The position numbers and the translations under genes are program-made. Below, piece after piece: positions 24,537 to 36,228 of a stretch of DNA of 64,000 nucleotides; position 1 is the first letter of the stretch; the number at the start of each line of letters is the position of its first letter. Below the pieces are notes generated by a model. It did not search any database and was not told where the DNA came from. It saw only the letters and a program-made list of their open reading frames with translations. Source of the DNA: Ganoderma boninense (taxonomy: Eukaryota > Basidiomycota > Agaricomycetes > Polyporales > Polyporaceae); contig CM035312.1 of NCBI GenBank assembly GCA_002900995.3, positions 3,182,602-3,246,601 on the forward strand. The letters run 5' to 3'.

Positions 24537-25961
24537 TTACTCCTTACTTGAATCGAATGCTCCGTAAATATTTGGAAAGGCTTGTTTCAGGGCTAAGGTG
24601 ATCGCGGCGCTCTGCCTGTTGTCCCAGGTCATCGCACGGATGCGGATCTCCTCGAGCGGGTGCGACGGAGGTGCTGAGATTTTGAACGCAGTGGCTTCAT
24701 CCGGGCCGAGAAAGTAGGGTATCGTGAGTTTCTTCAAGAAGTGGCAGTAAGTAGCGACGACTCCAATAGTTTCGAGGCGGGGGACAGGTGACCATGCTAG
24801 GTTCCTGAATGCAAAGCCCATCTCAATGATAGATGGCCACGACTTCGCAACGGTTACGAGGTCGCCGTCCGTGAATTTGAAGTCGAATAGCGCGAAATTG
24901 AGGTACACCATAGTAAGCCGATGTAGGTGGAGCAGGGGCCGAAAATTGTCAACGAAACTGGGATTATCCAGAGTCGAAGTGATAGAAATTGAATTGATGC
25001 ATATGGTGCGCAACGTGTCCGCCATGACGGGGATAACATAGGGAAGACTTGCGATGAGGCTATTCGCCGCCTGGTAGGACACCATTTCCAAACTCTCTAG
25101 AGCACGGAACGAGGTTGGCGGGGCCACAACGTCCTGATCCGCTGCATCATGGTTGTTAGGCAAACTCCTTTCAAACCATGGTGGACGTACTTACAGTGGA
25201 AACCCTGCTGGGTTATAGTTGCTCGGTGTAGATTCCCAAAGTAAAGAATGGCCGAGGGGTTCAAGATGATGGACCCTATCCCACCGATGCTAAGCAATCG
25301 CACATTGGGGCACAAATGCGAGGCGGCGTGGAGGAGCCGTGCCGCCCAGTCTGAGAACGCGAATGAGTTGTAGTCCCCGTCGTAGAAGTCGTAAACATTC
25401 AACTGTAGCTCGTCCAACGCAGGCCCAAGCATGTACAATAAATCGTTGGAAAGCATGGACGATTCAGTCCAGCATAAGCGGCGGAGAGATCTGAAGAGGA
25501 TAGGATCGGACTGGGGAAGAAGGATAGCGAGGAGAGCCATGGTTCCCGGCTCGACGGCGGTGGTGGTGGTATCGATCCACTTTATGGCGTCTGCGTAGTA
25601 CAGAAATCTCCGCCACATAACGTGGCTCTTCAACCTTGTTTTGTTGCATTCCAATGCACTGAGAAATACCATTGTTAGAGCTCGCACGAAGCACATTCCC
25701 AAAGTCTTACGTCAAGAAAGCAGCCCCCGACAACTTCCGCTTGAGGTCATGGTCCCACATGTCGATATCAAGTAAGCCGCGCAGGGCCAACGCAAAGTTT
25801 TCTCCAACGCGGCTCCACAGGATTTGACATGGATAATGGAACGAGGATTTGTGAATGAGCATAAATCCTAGAAGCTCTTCTCGATCCTGCGGAGTGTACT
25901 CGCTCTTGCGAAAGTAGTCGAAGAGCGCCATGAGTAAATCCGGATGTCGAAAAAATTTCAT
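24537..25961 (-). CDS. F-box-like protein with leucine-rich C-terminal region
   Basis: Three minus-strand exons splice in phase. Exon one starts at ATG 25961 (MKFFRHPDLLMALFDYFRKS), an F-box-like opening. It runs through LLDIDMWDHDLKRKLSGAAF into a GTAAGA donor, and the exon-two acceptor TTTCTCAG gives FLT-ALECNKTRL. Exon two has WRRFLYYADAIKWIDTT, the linker typical of Agaricomycete F-box proteins. Exon three (acceptor GATGCAG near 25144) has regularly spaced hydrophobic repeats such as LRTICINSISITSTL and ends DSSKE followed by TAA at 24537. F-box proteins recruit substrates to SCF ubiquitin ligases, and the family is hugely expanded in Agaricomycetes. The F-box itself is weak, so the assignment rests on layout as much as sequence. 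Confidence 0.65.
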
Positions 25962-27297
25962 TTGAGGAGTACCGCCGTAGAAGATATTTCGACTTAGAGC
26001 CTCTGGGGTAACGGTGTTTGCCGACGGAAAGGGGTATCTGCGTGGGACGCGGTAGGAGCTAAGACACGTTGGGACACTAGTACCCGGAGGACTGACTTCT
26101 GCGCTGGAGGAAAACGGTCAGGCCCTTTCATGCATGGAATATGTACACGTACTCCGATAAAAGCATATCAGGGAGATGGCGAAGGCCTCAAATTCGACGA
26201 TTTGGAGACGGAGGAGTAGGAAGCGAGACCTGAATCCTGGGGTGGTGGTGTGGGCCAGTCACGGTGGAAGAGAACGCGCGCGGTCGAGGCGTCGTTGCCG
26301 CTTCCCTCGATGACTGACTCGGAAGTGGTTCACAGGGTACTGTTTAGGCAAGCGAGGTTTCCTATAGGGAGGAGAGTCCATAATAAGTGACTGGGTTTCG
26401 AACCGACCACGTCTCATGCCGTGGTCATCTCCCTAACATTGGATACCACCTTCAAGTTCATTTGGCACCATTCCTCTCGAGCCTCTCCACTCGTATACCC
26501 CATAGTTCTCTTCCCACTCTCCGACTCCCCGGACCTTGCTCCTCGTCTGCTCTTTCGCGTCCAGCAAGCCCCTTCTCCCAAGTTCTCGCCCTTCGACATA
26601 TCGAGGTAGCGTCCGCTGGCACCTCCAACTCCACCAAGAACCTGGGCGTCGTGGATGCGCCCAATCCTCGGCAACATCCCTACACCGTGAACACAGCCGA
26701 GACCGTCCTTGCTGCTACGCCGACTGCGAAAGCAAAACAATCCAAGAAGAACTCCGCGAATCAGTGAGGTCTGGAGTCAGTCCGAGTCTCGAACTTCGCC
26801 AACCAACGTGGTGAATGCACCCCTACTGCTCCTCATCTTCGTGTCTCCCTCCTGCTCCACCCAGACAACAAGGTCTCACTCTTGTCGAGGATCAAGTTAT
26901 CGCTGCGGACATACTTGGTCTAAGAAGTACAAACAGGCCGCGATCGTTACAGTGCAATCTTCCAGAGACCAGGAACGTGGCTGAAGACTCACCCGACGCT
27001 TCTTCTCCGAGTCCCACCCCCCGACGTCGAACACTCTGGATATATCGCCGCGACAACTGTGATGGATTCGGACCGTATAGCAGACTCCGATTCCGATCGT
27101 CATGGTTGGCGTTTTGCCAAGAAAGCGAAGGCGATGATGCCACGAGGATGGCCAGTGGCGCCAACATCAGCCCGAGTCAATCATAGCCCATGTCAGATCA
27201 GGTCCTGCGCTCAACTCGTTGCCCCGGATTCGGGTTTGGGTTTGAGCCCAACGCTCGCTGAGTAAGAGCTTTTTCAAATACTCTCCTGCTTCTTCTC
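25962..27297. other. Open frames without clear gene
   Basis: Overlapping plus-strand frames at 26387-26814 and 26709-27265 are Ser/Pro-rich. One contains TSNSTKNLGVVDAPNPRQHP and another MDSDRIADSDSDRHGWRF, the latter looking like a disordered N-terminus. They may be 5' exons of the weak gene at 27298-28039, but I could not connect them. The region 25962-26386 appears to be the promoter side of the F-box gene and holds nothing else I can support. Confidence 0.3.
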
Positions 27298-28039
27298 ATG
27301 GATTATCTCACTTTTAGGCTCCGTGCTCGCGACGATCTTCCCGAAGACATCAAGCAGTGGTTGACTCTCTCCATTGCAAGTGGTATTTACGATGATCACC
27401 AGAGGTTGCCTGCCCATTTTGCAAGAATCGCCTCCCATCTGTTTGCTCCCAATGATTTGCACCAAAAGACTGCACCCACCGTGCCTTTCGTTAGACTACC
27501 CACCCTCCCTACAGTCTACCCGCTGGTCGCTTTCGGTAACCAATTGGTCCTAAGTACTCAGGTGCGTCCCTTTTGTTTACCTTCCTGTCCATTTTCCTCG
27601 TAATCACAAGTCAGAGAGAAGCCTCGAAACAACGTTCAGACGACGGCGCTCGCGCACAAACTTCAAGCAGGGGCTGGATTTGCCAAAATTAAGGCAGGAA
27701 ATGTCGAGAGCGAAGATGACGCGTCCGATTCTTTCAGGGTCGAGGGAAGCCCGCGAGAAAGCTCTGCACGCTTCGCCAGCGAGGTATGCTCCATCTCGTC
27801 AGACCATATCTTCTTCTGTGCGCACCATGTTTCAGACCTCAGCGAAGTGCGAAGAAACCGGGGAACTCAACGACGAGGGACCGTGCCTTCTCAGCCAGCA
27901 AGCTTTCTGTGGCCAAGATCCAGATAAGGTCGGGGTACCCCTCACTTTGATGGGCTTCAGAACTTGTGCCGTGGAATGCGATGCGACCTGGTCAACTCAA
28001 GGTACGTTCATCATGGCTAGGTTGCACTACTCCAACTGA
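27298..28039 (+). CDS. Possible spliced gene of unknown function
   Basis: A plus-strand frame starting MDYLTFRLRARDDLPEDIKQ runs about 88 codons through WLTLSIASGIYDDHQRLPAH to a donor GTGCGTCC after STQ at about 27560. Sequence after CACAAGTCAG or GTCAGAG (about 27612) is open in two frames. One gives LDLPKLRQEMSRAKMTRP and CAVECDATWSTQ, the other NNVQTTALAHKLQAGAGFAK. I cannot decide between them. The first exon reads convincingly as folded protein. No domain is recognised. Confidence 0.35.
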
Positions 28040-29343
28040 AGCTGTCCCTGGTCTTCGTAGTATCAATGACATCCACCACCAGGAACCACATCTGACTTGC
28101 ATCGCCATCTCGCCCCTGAAATGTTTTGTTCCTCGTCTTGCTCTTCTCCGCATACAGGGGGCTTGACAAGGTGAGTTGAGGAGTTACAATTTGCACCCTC
28201 CCGACTGACAGCATTCCAGACAGCCGCCGTCGTTCACATCCATCTTCTCATATGTCCAGTTTTTTATACACCATCTCCCCGTCTTTTGTCTGTCCTGTTA
28301 TGAAATCTTCACGACATCACCGGTATGTTCAAGTTGCGCCTCTGCTTACCCTGACGAAATTGACATGATGTTTAATTACATCCTTTGCATGGTACTACAA
28401 AAACAATCCCTTTGACTGTCACCCACTGCCACTGACGTAGTCAGCGGTGTCTGGACTATCCTTTCCGTCGTGTCGTCTTGTGTTACACCCTACTGTCGTC
28501 CATACCTCCCTTTCCCTCCTTCGATTCCGTACTTTGCCATTCAACCAGGACTGTTTTAAACCTCCTATATTACTGAGCGGCCATTTTGCAGTGTCTTCTG
28601 CGCGTTTGGACCGGGCTTAGGTCTCGCTCGCGGTTCTACAGGAGTAGTCAGCTTGAGTCGGTTTCACAGTTCCGGTACGCTAGACATTATAAATATGATA
28701 TGTCACTGCCCCACCTCAGGCGGTAGCAAATCATAAAGTACTTTACTCTAGGGCCAAAACATATCAGGGCATCAAGGACTAGATTTAATTCAATCCCGGC
28801 CGACTAGCCACTTCGGAGCCTGGCGGTGAGAGTCGAAGCGCCCATTGAGAGTCACCCAGCCGAGGCATGGCGAAGCTCCTTGGCAAGCTGAGGTATTTCC
28901 TGCGATATGAGGCTCGCACGCACGTATAGCTACCCGTGGCCCTGCCGCGAGCAGGCTAACGCATCTGCAGTGGCGCGACACGGTACTAGTCCGCAAGTGC
29001 TTGAGTCTCCGGTACGAGGCGCGAGCACGTAGTACGCGCCGCGGCGCGAGACTGACTGTGGTCCTCTTCACTGGCAATCGGGAAGCGACGATGACCCATG
29101 ACTCCTGGTCATCGGGCGCCGCAGTTGTTGGAGAGCCGCGTGAGGATACTCTGGGGCGCGAGGACTCTTCGCTAATCTCGCGCGACCCTTCGCAACTGCA
29201 GTCCCACTGGGCGCCAACGACTCTCATTGGGCGCCAACTTGGGCCAACGACCGTGACCCGTCTGGCCAGGACCTGAGGAACATCTGAGTTTGACCTTCAA
29301 CCTCTCGTCTGTGCATCTCTCTCGATTGACCTGAGGTCGTACC
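28040..29343. other. No supported gene
   Basis: A-T-rich 28.0-28.8 kb shows no usable frames. At 28790-29227 an open minus-strand frame of 145 codons is Arg/Ser-rich and unrecognised. Near 29208-29260 the phrase GGGCGCCAAC is repeated (TGGGCGCCAACGACT then TGGGCGCCAACTTGG), a small local duplication. The last 60 bases before 29344 should hold the promoter or 5' UTR of the JmjC gene. Confidence 0.35.
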
Positions 29344-32219
29344 ATGGCTTCAAGTTGGCTGGTTCAAGAACTTCCGTGCCGTGCTCGTCAAAGGGGACCA
29401 TTTGCTACGTTGCCCCAGTGCGTGGAGTGTTACGACGTGGGGGCGAGCGGGGTACGACGTCCGGCCGCTGCGAACGTACGCTGCCGCTTCAAGGGTATTA
29501 TATCAGCCACCTTGGTGACCATAGGCTGATAATCTGTTGTAGGTTTCCGCACCATATGCCTCGCTGCAGACAAGTCGGTCGCTGCCGTTGGATTTGGTGG
29601 GGCGTGCACCTCAACCGCAAACCAAGCCCGGGACGAGACAGCAGGCATCCAGCCTAGAGAAGAGTCAGTAGGATCGAGGAGGGCCAAGAAGCCCAAGATA
29701 GTACCCGGTGAGATTGAAAACAGCCGTCACCTCTTGCGTCGCGATCAATTGGTGATTAGCCAGAGACACATTTCAGGCGGAGGACACACAAACGCTGCTT
29801 CATTTCCCTCATGTGTACGACCGCCCGCTAGACCTTGACGTGATCGCCTTTATAAAGGTCAGTTTTGCCTTTGAAGATCGTTCCTCATGCTTATGCCCCA
29901 TCTCCAGAGCACGACTGCGAAGTTCTTACTTCCGATCCTGCGCCAAGAACTCTCCCATATGGAGCAAGAAGGTGTTGTGTTCTTGAGGCACGATATCCAG
30001 TACCGGTCTTTATGCGGTAAGGGCCAGGATGTTCGTGATATATGATCGCTCACCCTTCCTTCAGATGTCTGTGCCTCGGAGCTCTTCTGCGGGACCTGGT
30101 TTTGTCCAAGTTGCGGACTGGATATATGCCACCAATGTGCGGTGACATTGACGTCGTCCAGCGAGCTTCATAGAAATGTATGCGTTTCGTTTGCGCACCA
30201 GGTTCAATTCTGATGAGCCATACGACCATTCAGATGGCTCGATTCATCCATTGTGCAACAGGAGACCACACCCATTCGATCACTGCAATGCGTCCATGCT
30301 CCAGACTAGACCGAGCGGTGGTTCAGTTCCACGTAGAGAGGATGGCCCTAGCAGCCGAGGAGACAACCATACCTTTTTTGCGGTAATTCTGTCTATGAGA
30401 TAATGTTATCAAATATCTCATCGGCTTTCTTAGCAACGATCCACTACCTCCTCCCCTCACTCCACGGATCCTAGATGACGCCATGACGGAAGACGTGCAT
30501 GCGCCTCAACCCCTTCCCTTGTATCCTGCGAAAAGTTTATCTCGGAACCAATTCCTCCACCTTTGGACAGCCGGTATCCCTGTCGTCATCACCGAAGCCC
30601 AGAAAAACTTCCGAGGCCATTGGGACCCACGGGCTTTCATCGATCATCATGGAAAGCTTTGGGTTACGCCTATTGACTGTGAAACCGACCTTGAAAGGCC
30701 ACGCATGGCAGCCAGTGATTTTTTTGCGTTGCTGTTGGAAAAATCAGACAAGCAAACGGTTCTGAAGCTAAAGGTCAGCCCATTGGTAGCGGTTTGCACA
30801 ATTATTGATTTTTTCTTTGGATTCAGGACTGGCCGCCCAAGACGGACTTCAAGACGAAGTTCGGAAAACTCAGCAACGGGTTCTTTTTGAGCGTACCTAT
30901 CGAGTGTTCTGATTTGGTCAGTAAAGGCGGGATTTACAATCTCGCGGCCCATTTTCCTGAAGGCGCTGCAGCTCCCGATCTTGGTATGTCATTGCAGCCA
31001 ATCGATTTCAAACCTTCCATTAATCGTCACCTGCCTCCAGGGCCGAAGTTATACATCGCCATGGGAGCCGACGGAGACACCAACGGCACCACAAAGTTGC
31101 ATCTCGACATGACATGTGCCATTAACCTCATGATGTGGTCAGAAGACATGACGTCAAAGCGGCCAGGTGCCGAATGGCAAATCTTCCCCGCAGACTGCGT
31201 CGAGATCCTGCGGTCCTTCCTTCGGGACGAGTTTTCGGTACCTTCTGACGAAGACCCCGTCCATCAACAGCGTTACTATATATCTCACGCTATGCTTGTG
31301 CGTTTACGGGACAGGCACGGAATTACACCGTGGACCATCTATCAATGTTATGGTGACGTCGTCTTCATCCCCGCTGGATGTCCTCACCAGGTATGCCCTT
31401 GGATTTGTTGACCGTGAGGTTAAGAAAGTTCTAACCGCTGTCAGGTTCGGAATCTGACTCACGCCATCAAGGCGGCATGCGACTTCGTCTCTCCGCAAAA
31501 CCTCAACAGGACTGTCGATCTAACATCAAGTTTACGGGTTCATCGAATTGCGTCTGGCTCGGGAGAGGATGTTTTGCAGCTACAGACGTTGGTCTGGTTT
31601 GGGTGGCTGGCGATGTGCGCATATAGGGATGGCCAGATGAAGCGTGAGTTCCCGGTACATATTTTTATCGAACTCCTTCGTGGTAACATTCCAGACATTG
31701 TCTAGCTGGTGGAGGCCAGAAAGCGGCGCTGCAGCAGCCTAGCACCTTGTCGTCCCAACCCGAGACGTCTTCAGAACCAGTGAGCCATTCAGTCCCTCTT
31801 CCGGTCCTTTCCTGCATTCTAAGCGGTCATTGCACAAGGCCGTTAGCTTTCCAGTCATGGGAGGCGGAACGGGCAGTAGAAAGCGGCCGCACGGTATGAC
31901 GTCCAACCAAATGAGACGCGCGAAGAAGAAGGCGAAGCTACCCCTGAACCCCGCGTTTCAGATAATGTGCCCGTTTCCAGACAACTGTTCCCTGGGAACG
32001 CGGCCGCGGTCTGGCCCGGGAACACTAGATCACCTGTGAGTAGTCATTCTACTTCGTCATATGACCGAGCTGAACCTATGACATCGCCTATGTTGCAGGA
32101 GAGATTCACATCCGGCCGCTTATAGCAAGATCGACGACCAATCTATGAGGGAACTGCGAGGTCTGGATGGCAGTCGGTTCGCCCAGAGACTCCATGATTT
32201 GCTCGGTTTGGGCGAGTAG
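29344..32219 (+). CDS. JmjC-domain protein, KDM3/JMJD1 type (putative histone H3K9 demethylase)
   Basis: Thirteen exons join in phase: 29344-29494, 29543-29700, 29777-29857, 29908-30016, 30065-30177, 30234-30382, 30434-30773, 30827-30983, 31041-31390, 31445-31643, 31706-31779, 31824-32035, 32099-32219. The predicted protein has 737 residues. It has an N-terminal CxxC pair (Cys26, Cys29) with a later CRF motif. A KDM3-like zinc region lies at residues 166-191 (LCDVC, FCPSC, DICHQC). A JmjC domain covers about 300-560. The iron ligands are present: His440 and Asp442 in KLHLDMTCAINLMMW, and His535 in GDVVFIPAGCPHQ. The block GPKLYIAMGADGD aligns with the KDM3 signature. Known KDM3 enzymes are 2-oxoglutarate/Fe(II) dioxygenases that remove methyl groups from H3K9. 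Activity here is inferred from intact ligands. The C-terminal tail is basic (RRAKKKAKLPL), suggesting a nuclear signal. The start is the first ATG giving an open N-terminus, and a longer 5' end cannot be excluded. Confidence 0.88.
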
Positions 32220-32839
32220 ATGAAGTAGTCGATATCGCATTTTCTTCAGCATGATTGTGGGCATCCATTCAGGTCAACATGGCCTGTCTGACTGGGGTGA
32301 ACAAAGCTGGGTGAGAAATGTTTCCACGGTCCTCCAACCGAGACCATGCATGCACTCACCGCTGCTTCTCGCACTTGCAAGCATCATAGGATGGCCTTAT
32401 TCGAGGGGATAAGCAATGTTGTTCCGGCCGCGGGCACGTCGTATTCTATGCGGAGTATTTGGTACCACTCGTTAGGACGATAAGATTTCACCAAGGCAAC
32501 ACATCGGGCCTGGCAGCACCACCTGAACCTGAATCATGCAAATGTAAAGCCTGGGCACAACCAGTGAGCAGCTGCCGGAGCACCTCCCAAGTCCCTCGGA
32601 GCAGCTGCCTAGCATGTCGGATTGCTCGGCGGACTCGGAGTTGCGGATCAGTCCAATGATTACATAATGGCGCTTCGGATGGAACCACCGAACCGCTAAC
32701 GTAGCCGCCCCCCCTCCATCCCCCTCCAAGTCTACCCTGTCTAACCCCATGCAAACCTATTCGCGGCTCACCAAGATCGTTGTTGTGCATGCGACGCGGG
32801 ACTGTATACTATCCACAGGTGCCCGCCCCAGCTTACGAG
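32220..32839. other. Intergenic, no gene seen
   Basis: There is no supported coding frame between the JmjC stop and the second inverted-repeat arm. Short frames on both strands at 32459-32790 have no motifs. The sequence changes abruptly at 32840, where 656 bp homologous to 18649-19304 begin. Confidence 0.4.
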
Positions 32840-33495
32840 GCTGTCCACGCCCACGGTACGTTAGCTGCTGGTTCAGGTTTCCAGGATGTCCATCCTGACC
32901 GTCTTTCTTGCCGCTTTCCTTCAGTGTGTATCCTGGTGTCTGTTACGCGCGTTGTGGGATGAGCTGGGTGCGCCTGGGTTGGTCTACCCAACACCGGGTG
33001 CGCGCAGCTCCGCGATGTACGTACAGCCTTCGGTATTGCACGCGGCGTGCAGCTTTTCCGCCACCTGATGACGCGCAATACGAAGAACACGTCGCCACGC
33101 ATCGCCATCGCTGTGGACTCTAGTGGATTCATTGGTGCGTACATTGCGCATTTTGTTTGTTTATCATTCCCGTCTCTGGACCCGCTGCGGGACGAGCTAG
33201 TGCCACTGGGGTTGGTCAACCCAACATCGAGTCGCCAGCCACGCCCTCTACCACCCAACCCAGAGCTGAAGCTGACATTCTACTCTCCAGACCGGCTTCG
33301 ATAAGCGGCCAGAGCTGCAAGACGACCAGATATCTTCATCAGTGCTGTCCACCCGGGAAGAGAAGACTAGAAAGGTGCATTAGCAAGTTGCCTCGACAAC
33401 GGGAACCACGAAGTCTGCAGGATTAAGAAAATATGGTGAGTTCCATGTGTCGATTCCGGCGACAAGCCTTGCTCCCTCCCTTGAGTCTGCTAACG
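32840..33495 (+). repeat. 656-bp inverted repeat, arm B, ending exactly at the assembly gap
   Basis: It is the reverse complement of 18649-19304. The left boundary is sharp: bases before 32840 share nothing with the sequence flanking arm A. The right boundary coincides with the first N of the gap, so the true repeat may be longer. Arm B begins inside the first exon of the gene that is complete in arm A, so it cannot encode that exon, including the start. It contains copies of the short repeat (mapped to 32951-33007). Arm B is followed, across the gap, by a DUF6698 gene. Whether its last segments serve as exons of that gene cannot be judged. Confidence 0.9.
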
Positions 33496-33595
33496 NNNNN
33501 NNNNNNNNNNNNNNNNNNNNNNNNNNNNNNNNNNNNNNNNNNNNNNNNNNNNNNNNNNNNNNNNNNNNNNNNNNNNNNNNNNNNNNNNNNNNNNN
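33496..33595. other. Assembly gap of 100 N
   Basis: Exactly 100 Ns, the usual placeholder for a gap of unknown size. It begins at the end of an inverted-repeat arm, which suggests the assembly was broken or joined because of the repeat. Confidence 0.98.
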
Positions 33596-34604
33596 GCTAC
33601 TCGCGTACGTGGATCTAGCTACGTGTGATGCGTCTTGCTCTTCGTGTCTCACTCCTGCACTGCAGATACAATCGGGCGTTAATGCCGCGCGTTCCGACGA
33701 CAACAAGGGGATCAAGCACGCCATCATAGTCTGGATTGCAGATCCAGTCAAGGGTCTTGCGCCACCCATCGACCCGGGACTTATGCATGGTCGCGGCTGG
33801 AACCACGATGCGACTGGCAGGGAGTTGTGCCCTGCTGGTCTGGATTGGAACGATGAGTCGTACGTTGGTTTATCAACTGCATTGACACATGTCCGACGAC
33901 CTTCCGCTTCAGCATCAAGGCTTCTCTCTCAGGCGGGACAATGGTGGTCTCCTCCGACCAGTGGCCGATCTGCTTCTATCTGAACGGCCTCTATGACCCG
34001 GAGGAACCCTGGATTGGCCTCCTTCGCGGCCGCCTCCTCGTGAACGTGAGTTATCTCTACGTGAGTCCCGAGGCTTACTGACAACCCGATCTAGGCATTC
34101 AAGCACATTTTCACTTCTCCCAGTTCAGTCACCGGCTCTCGTCGAGCGACCAAGGCCAGCAATTCCGCAAATCATGGGATGACCAAAGTCACGGAAGCGT
34201 CTATCGCTTATGTCGCGACGCTGGTAAATCCTCTTGTCACATCAGCTTTCCAGGTAACGCAAACTGACGTGTTCGCTAGGTCCGCTTCGCTCTTGGGACC
34301 GACTCAAGCTTTTGCCGCAATAGTACAGTGACCGACTCTCAGACGTTCTACAACGTGATGTTGGCTTTCCTCAACCATCCTCACGAGCGCGAAAACGTGA
34401 ATGAACTCCTCACGTGGTGGAACAAGTACGTGGCATGCTGGCTCGCCGAGCTCGTACCAACCTGATCATCTATTCAGGCAGGTGTTCCCCCACGCAGTTG
34501 CCGCTTATTGTGCGCCCACTGCCAACAGCGCTCTGGCCAGGTGTGTGGCTGCCCGGAAGAAACGTCTCGCTTTACAGGCGACGGGTGTCAACGAGAGTAG
34601 GTAG
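33596..34604 (+). CDS. DUF6698-type protein, 5' end lost in gap
   Basis: Exons read LLAYVDLATCDASCSSCLTP with acceptor CTGCAG, then DDNKGIKHAIIVWIADPVKG, GRGWNHDATGRELCPAGLDW, SSDQWPICFYLNGLYDPEEP, GLLRGRLLVN, AFKHIFTSPSSV, VTEASIAYVATL, VRFALGTDSSF and VNELLTWWNK, ending RLALQATGVNESR and a stop at 34604. Introns start GTGAGT or GTAAAT and end CTAG or CAG. The block order is that of a very abundant Agaricomycete family (DUF6698), usually multicopy and of unknown function. The name is from memory of the family's conserved blocks. The upstream exon or exons are missing in the gap. No frameshift was seen in what remains. Confidence 0.78.
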
Positions 34605-35880
34605 TTCCCTTTCATACCTTTCTTGGTCGTTCCACTCTTGCTGTATGTGCACGGATGTTTTGGTGGCAGAGGTGAACTGTTTGATGCGCCGCAATGTAGG
34701 GTTAAGCAAATACCATTTCCTACTTGGTACCATGTTGAGGTGGAGCTAGTGTCGGGGAGCGGCGAAGCTTGATTCCGAAGCTCGGTTCCAAACTCGAAGC
34801 AAGCATCCTGAATTTCGTTGTTCGAGGCGCCACTCGGGGAGACGTGTCGTCGGCTCAAAACTGAGAATGAAGATCTGACGTCAACCCCGGCCCTCCGACT
34901 CCGGAGAGATGACGCAGTTCTCGGTGGTCTTCCCCGCAACCACCACAGTAGTCATCTACGTGCCGCGGAGCAGAAGTTGTCTCAGAGCGTTGTCCTCGCC
35001 TCCGTGCTTGCAATCTGACCGCCTCCGCAAACGAAGCCCGACTGGCGTGCTCGGTTCAGCGGCGGATAGCTGCTGCCTATTGGGCGGGCAAATTTTCTTG
35101 CAGGCAAGGTTCAACGACGTCGGGTCGGTACTGAAGACTGACGCATGGCCACAGGGTTTGGTGTGGCTCCGACCACGGAACTGACCTAACTGCTATACAG
35201 TCAAGAATAGATGGCGTGCCATCAGATGTGCTAGCAAGGTTGCTCGTGTAAGACACGAATGCATGTTGCGCTGCGATCGCAATTTCCAGGGATCCCGAGA
35301 TTCTCGCGCTTTCGATGGTTGGTGATTCTTCTCAAGCTCCTCAAACCGTGAACATTGTGATAGTGTGGAAGTCAGTTTTACTCTGTTCGGACCTTCCAAA
35401 TTGATGCAGCTCAGCAGATACACCATTTTGCCAGGCCCAATATTCCCTTTCAAATCGGTTCCCATCATCTAGGAGGGTGTCGTGGCTCAATTCGCCTCCA
35501 CCTCCCACTCTGGTAGCTCTGGTATACCTGGCATGATCTATCGCGAAGTCAAATGAGCCCGAAGAGTGCCAATTTGACCGCTGTGGGTGTGAAACGTTCA
35601 GACTGCTCGGATGTAGCACATCTTCCCGTTTGCTTCACCATGAGATAATAATATCCCTTGAATCTTCATCGTCCTCTTCATCGCCTGCCTCCATTATTCA
35701 CCTAGCATTGACATGTGGCGTTCATCCCGACTCCCACTCACGCGATCGTATGGTTTTCTTGCGAAGTGTGCGACATATCGGATACATTGTGTTTAGATTT
35801 ACCTTTTGGTCTTCATACGCCCAAGCCGACACCTCCGAAGGAGCCGATCTAAAACATCGGGGTGCTAACTTCCTTCCAAG
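34605..35880. other. No supported gene
   Basis: Short frames on both strands lack motifs and splice structure. A plus-strand frame at 35630-36088 runs into the minisatellite but its unique part has no recognisable domain. Confidence 0.4.
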
Positions 35881-36228
35881 TCAAGCAGGCGGACAGTGGC
35901 CGTCCCGGGCCATCTCAGAGGAACCTTCGACGCGAAGTCCAAGCGCTGCTCCTGGTACCCGGGTCTGCCTTCCTGTGAGCTCCCCCCGAAATCAAGCAGG
36001 CGGACAGTGGCCGTCCCGGCCATCTCAGAGGAACCTTCGACGCGAAGTCCAAGCGCTGCTCCTGGTACCCGGGTCTGCCTTCCTGTGAGCTCCCCCCGAA
36101 ATCAAGCAGGCGGACAGTGGCCGTCCCGGGCCATCTCAGAGGAACCTTCGACGCGAAGTCCAAGCGCTGCTCCTGGTATCCGGGCCTGCCTTCCTGCGAG
36201 CTCCCTCCGAAATCAGGCAGACGGACAG
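35881..36228 (+). repeat. 111-bp tandem minisatellite, three units plus partial
   Basis: Units start at 35881, 35992, 36102 and 36213 (partial), each beginning TCAAGCAGGCGGACAGTGGC or close. Unit lengths are 111, 110 and 111 bp. Units one and two are almost identical except for a G missing from the second (CCGTCCCGGCC versus CCGTCCCGGGCC). The third has a few substitutions and the partial fourth is more diverged. 111 bp equals 37 codons, and the frames are open throughout (for example GGQWPSRAISEEPSTRSPS), but the 110-bp unit would shift a reading frame. The near identity points to recent expansion. Confidence 0.9.

Noticed and set aside
26390..26440. tRNA-like piece: GTTTCGAACCGACC resembles a reversed B box
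   Set aside because: The would-be T stem does not pair (GTCGG against CCCAG), and no A box or acceptor stem fits on the minus strand.
28790..29227. Possible solo LTR or 145-codon gene
   Set aside because: No TG...CA ends, target duplication or second copy was found in the window, and the open frame has no motif.
33433..33983. Open frames running through the N gap
   Set aside because: Any frame across 100 Ns of unknown true length is meaningless. Only the sequence after 33595 was used.
35881..36228. CRISPR-like array
   Set aside because: Units are 111 bp, tandem with no unique spacers, in a eukaryotic scaffold. It is a minisatellite.
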